From Hominenteromicrobium sp900549945 (GTDB lineage: Bacteria > Bacillota > Clostridia > Oscillospirales > Acutalibacteraceae), in the NCBI GenBank assembly GCA_902472305.1, contig CABRNK010000008.1, positions 1 through 64,000 of the forward strand: a stretch of 64,000 nucleotides of DNA. The letters run 5' to 3'. The notes below the pieces were generated by a model. That model was not told the origin of the DNA. It did no database searches and worked only from the letters and a program-made list of their open reading frames with translations. Below are positions 16,310-24,631 of the stretch, in pieces. Made by a program: the position numbers and the translations under genes. Each line of letters starts with the position of its first letter. The first letter of the stretch is position 1.

Positions 16310-17353
16310 TCAGCCCAGATCGACCTCAACCCAAGTGCCCGCCGCGGAGGCTTTCTTCGCCGCCTCCAAGCAGGCCAGCGTGTTGCGCCCGTCCAGACCG
16401 GTCACCGGCGGCTCGCCGCCCGTGAGAATCGTTTCGATGAACGCGTCGATGATGCCGGAGGAAAGCTGGTTGTCGTTCGTGCTCATCCGGCTGACATGAT
16501 GCCGCGCGCTTGTGCCGTCGCTCAAATCGACGACGATGTCGTCGAGCTCGCTCGCAAAGATCTTCATCGTGCCCTTTGTGCCGTAGATCACGGTGCTGTT
16601 GTCCTCCACGCCGTAGTTCGTCCAGCTCACAATCATCGTGCCCGGAATGCCGCCGCGCATCTTAAAGACGCAGATCGCGTTGTCGTCGAGATCGATCAGA
16701 TTCCCGTCCGCGTCGCGCTTGTCGAGCGTCTGAAGCGTCGCGAAAATGCTCTGAATCTCGTCGCCGAGCAGGTAGCGCACGAGGTCGAATTTGTGCGAAC
16801 CGAGGTCGCCGAGCACGCCGAAGGCCGCCTTGTTCTTCGAGAAGAACCACGTGCCGCCGCGCTCCACGCTCCAAGATTCCGGGCCGCTGTGCTTGAAATT
16901 CGTCTGCACGGAGAGGATCTCCCCGATCGCGCCGGCCTCCAGCAGTTCCTTCGCGCGGATGTGCGTGCGCACGAGCCGCTGGTTGTGCCCGAGCATCAGG
17001 ATGTGCCCGGTGCGGCGCTGTACGTCGATCATGCGCTGCGCCTCCTCCACGGCGGCCGCCATCGGCTTTTCGCAGAGCACGTCCTTGCCCGCCTCGAGCG
17101 CTTCGATCGCATGTGCGCTGTGCAGGAAGTTCGGCGTGCAGATGCTCACCGCCTCCACGCGCTTGTCGCCGAGCATTTCCTCAAAGCTGCCGTATACCGT
17201 GCCGCCGTACTGCTCGGCGAGCTCCTCGGCACGCGCGCGGTCCCTGTCGTAAAAGCCGATGATCTCGGCGTTCGGGTTCGCGCTGTATTCCGGCGCGTGG
17301 CGCGTGCGGGTGATCTGCCCGCAGCCCGCGATCGCCACGCCGATCTTTTTCAT
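16310..17353 (-). CDS. Gfo/Idh/MocA family oxidoreductase
   Basis: A 347-residue NAD(P)-dependent dehydrogenase. The Rossmann motif is VAIAGCGQI (residues 6-14), the EKP signature is in VLCEKPMAAA (about 93-95), and GDLGSHKFDLVRYLLGDE is the C-terminal domain signature. The ATG at 17353 begins the usual MKKIGVAI. A GTG at 17377 would overlap the stop of the upstream VOC gene as GTGA and could be used instead, giving eight more residues. Either way it is co-transcribed with the VOC gene. It probably oxidises a sugar or glycoside brought in by the locus B importer. Confidence 0.9.
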   Translation of the reverse strand: MKKIGVAIAGCGQITRTRHAPEYSANPNAEIIGFYDRDRARAEELAEQYGGTVYGSFEEMLGDKRVEAVSICTPNFLHSAHAIEALEAGKDVLCEKPMAAAVEEAQRMIDVQRRTGHILMLGHNQRLVRTHIRAKELLEAGAIGEILSVQTNFKHSGPESWSVERGGTWFFSKNKAAFGVLGDLGSHKFDLVRYLLGDEIQSIFATLQTLDKRDADGNLIDLDDNAICVFKMRGGIPGTMIVSWTNYGVEDNSTVIYGTKGTMKIFASELDDIVVDLSDGTSARHHVSRMSTNDNQLSSGIIDAFIETILTGGEPPVTGLDGRNTLACLEAAKKASAAGTWVEVDLG

Positions 17354-17373
17354 TGTTTTTGCAGGCACGCCTC

Positions 17374-17829
17374 TCACCTCACCGGCTTGATGTTCAGGTT
17401 GACGCCGAGGTCGTCCTCGCCGTCGACGATCGTCCAGCTGCTGCCCGGGTAGATGCCGACCGTGCGGTCCGTATCATAGCCCGCGGCCGCGAGCTCCGCG
17501 ATCACCGTGTCGCGCTTGTCGCCGACCTCAAAGCCGATGTGGTGCACGCCATTGCCGTGCTTGTCGAGAAATTCCTGAAACGAGCTTTCCCCGCCCGCAG
17601 GCTCGTGCAGCTCGATGACGAAATTCTCCATTTCGATGTTGCAGACCTTGAGGTCGCAGGAGACCGGCCTGCCGCGGTACTTGTAGTTTTCGCCCCCCTC
17701 CAGATGGTTGACGCGGATCTGCGGCTTTTCGATGCCGAGCAGGTCCGCCCATTTCTCCGCCGCCCTTTCGATATCCGAAACGACGATGTTGATCTGGATA
17801 AAGCCTTTCTTTTCGACCGGTGTATTCAT
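17374..17829 (-). CDS. VOC (glyoxalase/epimerase) superfamily protein
   Basis: A 151-residue protein with two beta-alpha-beta-beta-beta units. Probable metal ligands include His in HGNGVHHIGFEV (about residues 91-92), Gln in FIQINIVVSD near the N-terminus and Glu in NFVIELHEPA. The sequence resembles methylmalonyl-CoA-epimerase-like VOC proteins. It is similar in its FLDxHGxGxHHI segment to the second VOC protein at 24034, which suggests they are related and act in one pathway. It lies between the second permease and the Gfo/Idh gene. CTGAAAGGAGCTCC precedes the start. The substrate is unknown; epimerisation or isomerisation of a keto-sugar is an inference. Confidence 0.85.
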   Translation of the reverse strand: MNTPVEKKGFIQINIVVSDIERAAEKWADLLGIEKPQIRVNHLEGGENYKYRGRPVSCDLKVCNIEMENFVIELHEPAGGESSFQEFLDKHGNGVHHIGFEVGDKRDTVIAELAAAGYDTDRTVGIYPGSSWTIVDGEDDLGVNLNIKPVR

Positions 17830-17868
17830 AATAAACGGAGCTCCTTTCAGAATTGAATCAAACGGGGA

Positions 17869-18771
17869 TCAGCCCTTGACGCTGCCCATGACGAGGCCCG
17901 TCGTGAAGTATTTTTGCAGGAACGGATAGACGCAGAGGATCGGGATCGTCGCAAGGAAGAGCTGCGCGGCGTTCGTCGTGCGCGCGCTGACAAGGTTCAG
18001 GAAATTGCCGAGCTCCGCGCTGATGTTCGTCGCGTTGCGGAAAAACGCCTCCGGATTGATAACGATCGTCTGCAAATAGGTTTGCAGCGGATATTTATCG
18101 ACGGTGTTCATGTAGATCATACCGTCGTACCAGCTGTTCCAGTGGCCGACGAAGGAGAACAGCGTGACCGTCGCGAGCGTCGGCGTGCACACGGGCAGAA
18201 TGACGTTAAAGAGCGTCTGGAAATGGCCGGCGCCGTCGATGTACGCGGCCTCCTCCAGCTCCTTCGGCAGGCTGCGCATGTAGTTCATGACGACAAGCAT
18301 GTTGAACACCTGCACCGCGCCCGGCAGCACGAGCGCCCAGATCGTATCCATAAGCCCGGTATACTTGACGACCATGTAGGTCGGAATCAGGCCGCCGGAA
18401 AACAGGATCGTGACGACGAAGAACCACGAAAACACGTTGCGCAGGCGGAAATCCTGCGTGCTCTTCGAGAGCGGGTACGCCGTGAGAATAATTAAGATGA
18501 TGTTGACGAGCACGCCGAGCACCGTGCGCTGCACGGAGATCCAGAGCGCGCGCAGGAACTGATCGTTGCCGAGGATGAATTCATAGGCCGCCGTGTTGAA
18601 CCCGACCGGCCAGAACGAAACCGCGTTCGCCGCAACCGCGGTCTTATCCGAAAACGAGATCGCGAGCAGGTTGATGAACGGCAGGATGCACATCAGCGAG
18701 ACGATCGTCAGGACGATGTAGTTGATCACGAGAAAAAGCTTTCTCGAGGGGGAAGTTTTCGTTTTTGCCAT
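17869..18771 (-). CDS. ABC transporter permease, LplC/YtcP type
   Basis: A 300-residue permease. About six membrane segments are predicted, the first at residues 13-35. The EAA loop reads LEEAAYIDGAGHFQTL (about residue 183), and the C-terminus ends in TGLVMGSVKG as in other LplC-type subunits. The start at 18771 is set by AAAGGTGG eight bases upstream; a GTG at 18783 would lie inside that ribosome binding site. It is paired with the LplB-type subunit 27 bases upstream. No ATPase gene lies in the operon. Confidence 0.92.
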   Translation of the reverse strand: MAKTKTSPSRKLFLVINYIVLTIVSLMCILPFINLLAISFSDKTAVAANAVSFWPVGFNTAAYEFILGNDQFLRALWISVQRTVLGVLVNIILIILTAYPLSKSTQDFRLRNVFSWFFVVTILFSGGLIPTYMVVKYTGLMDTIWALVLPGAVQVFNMLVVMNYMRSLPKELEEAAYIDGAGHFQTLFNVILPVCTPTLATVTLFSFVGHWNSWYDGMIYMNTVDKYPLQTYLQTIVINPEAFFRNATNISAELGNFLNLVSARTTNAAQLFLATIPILCVYPFLQKYFTTGLVMGSVKG

Positions 18772-18797
18772 ACGATTGACCACCTTTCCCGCGCCCG

Positions 18798-19709
18798 TCA
18801 GAAGATCCGGTAGCCGGCAAAGCGGTCTGCCAGCCAGTAGGACGCCACGATAAAGACGAACGATACGCCGGATTTAAAGAGCCCTGCGGCGGTGGACAGC
18901 GCGAACTGCGCGTTGTCGATGCCGAGGCGGAACACGAAGGTGTCGAGGATGTCGCCTGTCGCATAGACCGCCGGCGTGTACATGTTGTAGATCTGGTCGA
19001 AGCCGCCGTTCAGGATATTCGCCATGCTGAGCACCGTCATCAGAACGATCGTGCTCAAAATGCCCGGCAGCGTGATGTGGATCGTCTGCTGAATGCGGCC
19101 CGCGCCGTCGATCTGCGCGGCCTCATAGAGGTTCTGGTCGATGCCGGTCAGCGCCGCGAGGTAGATGACCGAGCCGAAGCCGAAGCCCTTCCAAATGTCG
19201 GTCACGATCATCGTGACCGGGAAAAGCTGCTGGTTGCTCAAAAAGCCGACAGGCTCCATGCCGAGCGCCGAAAGCGCCGTATTGATCACGCCGGTCTGCG
19301 AGAAAATATCCTTAAAGATACCGGCGAGAATGACCCAAGAAAGAAAGTGCGGCAGATAGACAAGCGTCTGATACGTGCGCTTCACGGAAATCCGCGCCAC
19401 TTCGTTCAGAAGCAAAGCGAAAATCACAGGCACGATGATGCCGCCGATCATTTTGCACAGGGAAATAAAGACTGTGTTGTAGATAACCTGCCCGATGGTC
19501 GGCATCGTGAACAGGTTTCTGAAATTATCGAAGCCAACCCACGGCGAGCCGAAAAAGCCCTTTGTCGGGTTGAATTTCTGGAACGCGATGACCGTGCCCA
19601 CCATAGAGCCGTAGCTGTAAACCGCAACGAGAATAACGGCCGGCAGCAGCATCAAAACGAGAGGAAGCTCCCTGCGGAACCTTCCCGGGGCTTTTTTCTT
19701 GTTTTCCAT
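18798..19709 (-). CDS. ABC transporter permease, LplB type
   Basis: A 303-residue permease with six predicted membrane segments and an EAA loop (QNLYEAAQIDGAGRIQQT, near residue 210). The N-terminal KKKAPGRFRRELPLVLML and the YLPHFLSWVILAGI segment are typical of the LplB/YtcP branch, which takes up oligo- or polysaccharide fragments. The ATG at 19709 is preferred with GGTGG five bases upstream. It lies 96 bases after the large binding-protein gene. Confidence 0.92.
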   Translation of the reverse strand: MENKKKAPGRFRRELPLVLMLLPAVILVAVYSYGSMVGTVIAFQKFNPTKGFFGSPWVGFDNFRNLFTMPTIGQVIYNTVFISLCKMIGGIIVPVIFALLLNEVARISVKRTYQTLVYLPHFLSWVILAGIFKDIFSQTGVINTALSALGMEPVGFLSNQQLFPVTMIVTDIWKGFGFGSVIYLAALTGIDQNLYEAAQIDGAGRIQQTIHITLPGILSTIVLMTVLSMANILNGGFDQIYNMYTPAVYATGDILDTFVFRLGIDNAQFALSTAAGLFKSGVSFVFIVASYWLADRFAGYRIF

Positions 19710-19805
19710 ACTCCCCACCACTTTTTTAAAGAAATGCCCGGGGCAGGCAAACGCAAATGCCTTCCCCGCCCCGGGGCTCTGTGTCTTTAATCGATTGTCT
19801 GCGGC

Positions 19806-21509
19806 TTATTCCGCCGGGTACATCTCATCGAGCGCGTCCAGCGTTTCCTGTCCGCCCGCGTTGAGCCAGTTCTCGACAAACGTGTCGAAATACTCGACCG
19901 GCTGGTTGCCGACGATGATGTCGACAAACGTGGTGTTGACCATATCGCCGAGCACGGAGGAGTTCTGCAGCCAGATCTCCGGGCGCTCGTTCTCCATCAC
20001 GTTCGTGACGGTCCAGCCGTTCGCCTTATAATCGAGGTCGATCTTCATCGAGCCGCCCTGATCGGTCAGGTTCATCTGTCCCCACGTGCCGTAGGCGTTG
20101 GTGTCGTCTGCGAGAGAGCCGTCCTCAAAGCCCACAACGTAGTTGTAGTATTCGAGCGCCGTGCCGGAAAGGCCCTCCGAGGTACCCGCCTCGAGCGCCT
20201 CGTGGATGACCGGCGCAAAGAGCTCGGTCGGAATGCCGATGTAAGCCGGGCAGAAGCGGTACTGTTCGTTTGCCCAGTAGGTCTGGAAGTCGTTCGGGTC
20301 GTCGGAGCTGATCGCAACCTGCTCGTAGAGGTTCAGGATCTTCACGATCGCCTCCGGGTGCTCGCAGCCCGCGCCGATCATAAACAGGTCGCCGGTCTTT
20401 GCGGATTCAATGCCGATCTTCGGGGTGTAGCCCTCCGCCTCGGGAATCGGGTACGGGCGCGTGATCACGCCGTCCGCCTGATAGGAGTAGTTGTACGGGT
20501 GCCACGTGCCCCAGCACGGGCCGTACGCCATGCCGATCGTGCCGTTCGTCACATCCTCCTCCATCGTCGAAACGTCGTCCGCCGTGAATTCCGGATTGAT
20601 GTAGCCCTTCTCGTACATGTCGCGGAGGATCGAAAGAACCTCCTTCATTTCGGGCTGGATCCACGCAAAGGTGAGTTCGCCGTCATCCTTGCGGAAGAAC
20701 GTGCCGGTGGAATCGAAGCCCGGAACGCCGAATGCGTTCGCAAGTCCCGTCAGTGTCGCGTAGTTGTTCTGCGTGACTGTGCCGGAAAGCGCGAAACCGT
20801 ATGTATCGTCCACGCCGTTGCCGTCCGGGTCTTCCTCCGTGAAGATCCGCGCGAGCTCGATCATTTCCTCAACGGTTTTCGGCGGCTCTGTGCCGGTGTT
20901 CTCCAGCCAGTCGTCGCGGATCCAGAGGTTGTACGCCTGATGGAAGTTATCGTTCATATACGGGAAAGCGTAGAGCACACCGTCGATCGTCGCGCCCTCA
21001 AAGGCTTCCGCGTAATTTGTTTCATACGCCTTGACCGCGTCGGTCGCGTATGCGTCGAACGACGGGCCGATCGGCTGAATGAAGCCGGCCTCCTGCGCCT
21101 GCTTGAAGAAGGTTCTGTCGCTCCAGCGCACGACGTCCGGGAACTCGCCGGAGGCGAGCATCACGTTCATCTTCTGCTTGTACGCGTCCGTGGTGGTATC
21201 CGCGGAGAACGCGACCTCGAGGTCGATGTTCAGCTTTTCCTTGATGAGGCGCGACCAGACGTTGTCGTCGTAGGTATCGCCGTCGATAAACTGCTGAACG
21301 GGCGAGGCCTGTACCGCCCACGTGATCGTGATCGGCTCCTCATACGGGGTGAGGGGGCCGTCATTTTCGGCAACGCTCACCTCACTCGCCGAGGCTTCGC
21401 CGCCCGCAGACGGCTCAGAGGTTTCACCGCCCGCGCAGGCCGTGAGGCCGACGAGCATCGAAAGCGCAAGCAGCACCGCGAGAATGCGGGTGATCTTCTG
21501 CTTTTTCAT
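19806..21509 (-). CDS. Large extracellular sugar-binding lipoprotein (LipO type)
   Basis: A 567-residue solute-binding protein. The signal sequence ends in the lipobox LTAC, so it is lipid-anchored. A Ser/Glu-rich linker follows. The mature part is about 540 residues, longer than ordinary family 1 binding proteins but normal for those paired with LplB/LplC permeases. Recognisable segments are VEMIELARIFTEEDPDGNGV and repeated aromatic patches suited to oligosaccharide binding. The start has GTGGAGGAAAAGTA upstream. It is the second gene of the locus B operon, after the beta-propeller gene. Confidence 0.93.
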   Translation of the reverse strand: MKKQKITRILAVLLALSMLVGLTACAGGETSEPSAGGEASASEVSVAENDGPLTPYEEPITITWAVQASPVQQFIDGDTYDDNVWSRLIKEKLNIDLEVAFSADTTTDAYKQKMNVMLASGEFPDVVRWSDRTFFKQAQEAGFIQPIGPSFDAYATDAVKAYETNYAEAFEGATIDGVLYAFPYMNDNFHQAYNLWIRDDWLENTGTEPPKTVEEMIELARIFTEEDPDGNGVDDTYGFALSGTVTQNNYATLTGLANAFGVPGFDSTGTFFRKDDGELTFAWIQPEMKEVLSILRDMYEKGYINPEFTADDVSTMEEDVTNGTIGMAYGPCWGTWHPYNYSYQADGVITRPYPIPEAEGYTPKIGIESAKTGDLFMIGAGCEHPEAIVKILNLYEQVAISSDDPNDFQTYWANEQYRFCPAYIGIPTELFAPVIHEALEAGTSEGLSGTALEYYNYVVGFEDGSLADDTNAYGTWGQMNLTDQGGSMKIDLDYKANGWTVTNVMENERPEIWLQNSSVLGDMVNTTFVDIIVGNQPVEYFDTFVENWLNAGGQETLDALDEMYPAE

Positions 21510-21592
21510 TACTTTTCCTCCACTCTTTCTTTAATACTGTATTGCGCACAGCCGACCGGCTGCATCTGCCCTTTTGCAGCTTGTCCGCGCCG

Positions 21593-22489
21593 TCAGACTT
21601 CCTGCCCGCGGATGCGGTAGCTGACGAACGCGAATTTTTTGCTGTCCGGCGACCAGGAATTGACGTTGATCGTGCCCTGCCCGCCGAAAAGCTCGGCTAC
21701 GGTTTTCACCGGGCCGCCCGCGGAGTCCATCAGGCGCAGCTCCACGTGCTTGTGCGGCACATGCTCGCCCGGTGCCACGTCGCCCTTGCGGTACGCGAGC
21801 ATCACGACCTTCGTGCGGTCCGGCGAAATGTGCGGGAACCAAGTGTTCCAGTTTTCGTCGAACGTCATCTGCGTCTGCTCGGAGCCGTCCGCCTTCATGC
21901 GCCACGCCTGCATCAGGCCGCTGCGCACGGAGTTGAACCAGATGTACTCGCCCGCGCTGTCGTATTCCGGGCCGTCGTTTAGGCCGGGCGCGTCCGTGAG
22001 GCGCTTCTCCTCGCCGCCGTTTACCGGAATCGTGTAAATATCAAACTCCCCGTTGCGCTCGGCACAATACGCGAGCGTTTCGCCGTCCGGCGACCAGCCG
22101 TGCAGGTAGCTCGGCGCGAGCGGCGTGATCAGCCGCGGCACGCCGCCCGTCAGCGGCACCGTGTAGATTCTCGATTTCCCGTCCTCCTTCGTACCGTGGC
22201 TCACCGCGATGCGGCTGCCCTCGGGCGACAGGACGTGATCGTTGTTGCAGTTCGTGACAAAATCCGTAAATACCTCGCAGCTCTCCTTCGTCTCCAGATC
22301 GAACTTAAAGATCCGGCCGTCGCTGTTATACGTCAGGAATCTGCCGTCCGGCGACCAGTTGGGCGCCTCGATCAAGTAGTCGAATTCTTTCAGAATCGTG
22401 CGCTCCCCGGTCTCCACATCGTAAACCTCAAGGATCGATTCATCGTCATCACGGTACCACACGCTGGATTTGTCGATTTTTTCTGCCAT
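21593..22489 (-). CDS. TolB-like beta-propeller protein, cytoplasmic
   Basis: A 298-residue protein built from PD40/TolB-type propeller repeats. The recurring WSPDGRFLTY, LSPEGSRIAV, WSPDGETLAY, ISPDRTKVVM and WSPDSKKFAF mark successive blades, about six in all. There is no signal peptide, unlike periplasmic TolB, so it should be cytoplasmic. Oligogalacturonate lyases (PL22) share this fold, and a lyase role is possible. However, the protein is shorter than typical PL22 enzymes and the catalytic residues could not be assigned. It is the first gene of the locus B operon, with AGGGGGAGAGAAT before the start, and is read divergently from the LacI-family gene. Confidence 0.75.
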   Translation of the reverse strand: MAEKIDKSSVWYRDDDESILEVYDVETGERTILKEFDYLIEAPNWSPDGRFLTYNSDGRIFKFDLETKESCEVFTDFVTNCNNDHVLSPEGSRIAVSHGTKEDGKSRIYTVPLTGGVPRLITPLAPSYLHGWSPDGETLAYCAERNGEFDIYTIPVNGGEEKRLTDAPGLNDGPEYDSAGEYIWFNSVRSGLMQAWRMKADGSEQTQMTFDENWNTWFPHISPDRTKVVMLAYRKGDVAPGEHVPHKHVELRLMDSAGGPVKTVAELFGGQGTINVNSWSPDSKKFAFVSYRIRGQEV

Positions 22490-22543
22490 ATTCTCTCCCC
22501 CTTTTTTGGGAGCTCCGGTTCGGCCCCCGTTTTTGTTAATAGT

Positions 22544-22572
22544 ATCATAACATAATAAACACGTGTTTTCAA
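22544..22572 (-). promoter_or_regulatory. Promoter of the locus B operon
   Basis: On the minus strand TTGAAA (22567-22572), 17 bases, TATGAT (22544-22549) make a good promoter about 55 bases upstream of the beta-propeller gene. The spacer contains the palindrome at 22557-22568, so a bound repressor would block it. Confidence 0.65.
22557..22568. promoter_or_regulatory. LacI-type operator, site 1 (AAACACGTGTTT)
   Basis: A perfect 12-bp palindrome AAACACGTGTTT lying between the -35 and -10 of the minus-strand promoter. Near-copies occur at 22714 and 23970. The shape (even-length palindrome with central CG) is typical of LacI-family operators. The adjacent LacI-family protein is the obvious candidate to bind it. 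Confidence 0.65.
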
Positions 22573-22604
22573 GTGTATTTTTGCACTTCTGCTATTATAT
22601 ACAT

Positions 22605-22620
22605 ATGGAAGCGATTCCAC
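22605..22620. promoter_or_regulatory. Candidate cre site (CcpA) upstream of locus B genes
   Basis: ATGGAAGCGATTCCAC matches 14 of 16 positions of the cre consensus WTGNAARCGNWWWCAW. It lies between the two divergent promoters, upstream of the minus-strand -35. CcpA-type carbon catabolite control is common for such operons; an alternative is another LacI-family operator. Confidence 0.45.
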
Positions 22621-22673
22621 ATATACAAAACACCCAAACATGGCCGTTTTCAAAAAAATCGATCGCACCCCTA

Positions 22674-22703
22674 TTGACATAATCGACCGTGAAATGCTAG
22701 TAT
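22674..22703 (+). promoter_or_regulatory. Promoter of the LacI-family gene
   Basis: TTGACA (22674-22679), an 18-base spacer and TAGTAT (22698-22703). The second palindrome lies 10 bases downstream of the -10, near the expected start of transcription. Confidence 0.55.
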
Positions 22704-22713
22704 TTATCGTAGT

Positions 22714-22725
22714 AAACTTGTGTTT
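22714..22725. promoter_or_regulatory. LacI-type operator, site 2 (AAACTTGTGTTT)
   Basis: AAACTTGTGTTT agrees with site 1 at 10 of 12 positions and is flanked by T and A, extending the symmetry to 14 bases. Its place just after the -10 of the regulator's own promoter fits autorepression. Confidence 0.55.
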
Positions 22726-22867
22726 ATAGTTTTCGCTGCAAAATCTCTTTTCCCCCGTCCTTTCGACAGACTTCGCGTTCCGCGCTTTACTTTTTCGACC
22801 CGCCGCCTTAAAATACAAGCTGAGGGCGCTTTCAAAAGCTACAGCGTTTACAGAAAGGATCAGCAAT

Positions 22868-23908
22868 TTGAAACGAATCAACAGCAACGACATCGCAAGG
22901 CTCGCGGGCGTCTCCCGCAGCACCGTCAGCCGCGTGGTCAACGGTTACTCGAACGTGCCGGAGGAAACGCGGGAGAAGGTCATGAAGGTCATCAAGGAGC
23001 ACCACTACTACCCGCTGCTTTCCGGGCAGCTTCTCACCGGCAAGGGCACAAAGACGCTCGGCCTGTTCTGGATGGGCCGTGCGGGCATCGCGCGCGATTC
23101 GCTCACGAGCAGCTACTTCATGCACATTGTCGACGCTGCCGCGCGGCGCGGCTACCTCGTGCTCGCCTGTGTGCTCGACAACATCACGGAAAAGCACAAT
23201 ATCAATTACGTGCGCAAGATCTTCATGGAGGGCCGCATCGACGCCGGTATTTTCATCGGCACGAGCAACACCGAGCCGCTCGTAGACGAGCTCGTCGGGC
23301 TGGAAAAAATCGTCGGCCTGTTCGACTACTACCACGAAAACGAGGACATCCCGAACCGGATCTGCGTCAATTTCGACCGCAACTCCGGCGAGGAGACGAT
23401 CGATTACCTGTATAATCTCGGCCACCGCAAGATCGCGATCATCGACGGCGATCTGAGCCGCCTGAGCTGCATCCACCGCCACGAAAGCTACATCCGCGGC
23501 ATGATCAAGCACAGCCTGCCGATGCAGAACAAGTGGATGACCTACGGCGGCATCGTCAAGGAAACCGGCTACGAGGCCGCAAAGCGCATGCTTTCCGCCT
23601 GTATGGACGACCTGCCGACCGCCGTGTGCGCGAACAACGACGGCGTGGCCTTCGGCGTTTACGATGCGTGCGCGGAGCTCGGCCTGAAAATTCCGGACGA
23701 CATCTCCGTCGTCGGCGCGGACGGCCACGAGCGCGGCCGGCGCATCTCGCCGACGCTGACGACCGTGTCCTTCGATTTCAAGGAGATGTTCACCTCGCTT
23801 GTCGACCGCGTGATCGACACGATCGAGAAAAAGGAGAACGTGCCCCAGAGCGTGTTCATCCAAAGCCGGTTTATCGAGGGCGGCTCCTGCCGCCGCATCG
23901 AGCGCTGA
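22868..23908 (+). CDS. LacI family transcriptional regulator
   Basis: A 346-residue repressor. The helix-turn-helix is at residues 5-25 (NDIARLAGVSRSTVSRVVNG) followed by the hinge helix YSNVPEETREKVMKVI. The sugar-binding periplasmic-binding-protein-like domain runs from about residue 60 (TKTLGLFWMG) to 340 and contains DGHERGRRISPTLTTV, the usual late motif. It starts with TTG at 22868, supported by AGAAAGGATCAGCAA; no in-frame ATG lies near. It probably controls both the minus-strand importer operon and the VOC/SDR genes downstream through the AAACACGTGTTT palindromes. Confidence 0.93.
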   Translation: MKRINSNDIARLAGVSRSTVSRVVNGYSNVPEETREKVMKVIKEHHYYPLLSGQLLTGKGTKTLGLFWMGRAGIARDSLTSSYFMHIVDAAARRGYLVLACVLDNITEKHNINYVRKIFMEGRIDAGIFIGTSNTEPLVDELVGLEKIVGLFDYYHENEDIPNRICVNFDRNSGEETIDYLYNLGHRKIAIIDGDLSRLSCIHRHESYIRGMIKHSLPMQNKWMTYGGIVKETGYEAAKRMLSACMDDLPTAVCANNDGVAFGVYDACAELGLKIPDDISVVGADGHERGRRISPTLTTVSFDFKEMFTSLVDRVIDTIEKKENVPQSVFIQSRFIEGGSCRRIER

Positions 23909-23969
23909 AAGGTGCAAGAGCCGCGGATCTGCCGGGCTGCGCAGCGGCCCGTTTTTCCGATATTATTCT

Positions 23970-23981
23970 AAACACGTGTTA
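23970..23981. promoter_or_regulatory. LacI-type operator, site 3 (AAACACGTGTTA)
   Basis: AACACGTGTT is perfectly palindromic and the 12-mer matches site 1 at 11 of 12 positions. It lies four bases after a TATTAT (-10-like, 23961-23966) and 52 bases before the second VOC gene, suggesting that this gene has its own repressed promoter. Confidence 0.6.
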
Positions 23982-24033
23982 ATTTAGCGGACAGCCGCTG
24001 AATATAAATCTTTTTGGAGAGAAGGCATAAAAA

Positions 24034-24492
24034 ATGGCAAATCCAGTTTTGGCAAACAGATTGGCGCAGGTGGGCTTCATCGTGCGCGACGTAGAGGCGA
24101 CGAAAATCAAATTCGCGGAGTTCTTCGGCGTTCCGGTCCCCCCCACGTGCGACGGCGGCAAATATGAGGTCACCGGCACGACGGTGAACGGCGAGCCCGC
24201 GCCGGACGCGAACTGCTTCATGGCGTTTTTCGACCTCGAAAACATCCAGCTCGAGCTGATCCAGCCCAACGGCGTGAAGAGCACGTGGCAGGATTTCCTC
24301 GACGAGCACGGCGAGGGCATCCACCACATTGCGTTCCCCGTGAAGAATACCGATGAGAAGATCAAGGCCGCCGAGAAATTCGGCGCGGTCTGCGTGCAGC
24401 GCGGCAAGTACGGCGGCGGCAACGGCGAATACGCCTACCTCGATTTCACGAAGGATCTCAAGTGCCTCATGGAGACGCTCGAGAGCTACTGA
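24034..24492 (+). CDS. VOC (glyoxalase/epimerase) superfamily protein
   Basis: A 152-residue VOC protein. The metal-site segment FLDEHGEGIHHIAFPV (about residues 89-104) is close to the equivalent segment of the VOC protein at 17374. Other ligand candidates are Gln in LAQVGFIVRD and Glu in IQLELIQPNG. GGAGAGAAGGCAT precedes the ATG. It has its own copy of the LacI-type palindrome upstream and is followed by an SDR gene on the same strand, so it belongs to the locus B regulon. Role inferred only: isomerisation or epimerisation of a pathway intermediate. Confidence 0.87.
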   Translation: MANPVLANRLAQVGFIVRDVEATKIKFAEFFGVPVPPTCDGGKYEVTGTTVNGEPAPDANCFMAFFDLENIQLELIQPNGVKSTWQDFLDEHGEGIHHIAFPVKNTDEKIKAAEKFGAVCVQRGKYGGGNGEYAYLDFTKDLKCLMETLESY

Positions 24493-24631
24493 CGCCGCAT
24501 ATGGACGGTGCAGAGCGGCTGCCCGCAGCGCGCCGCCTCCACCCGCGCCGCCGCTTCCGCCGCGCAGGCATTTTAAAGCCCATGCGATTCGGCGCAGCGG
24601 CCGGCGCTTTCCCGGAAAGGACGGAATCCCC

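Noticed and set aside
17374..17829. Small subunit of a C-glycoside deglycosidase (DgpB/C type)
   Set aside because: The protein is clearly VOC-like with its FLDxHGxGxHHI segment, and no DUF6379-like small subunit was seen anywhere in the window.
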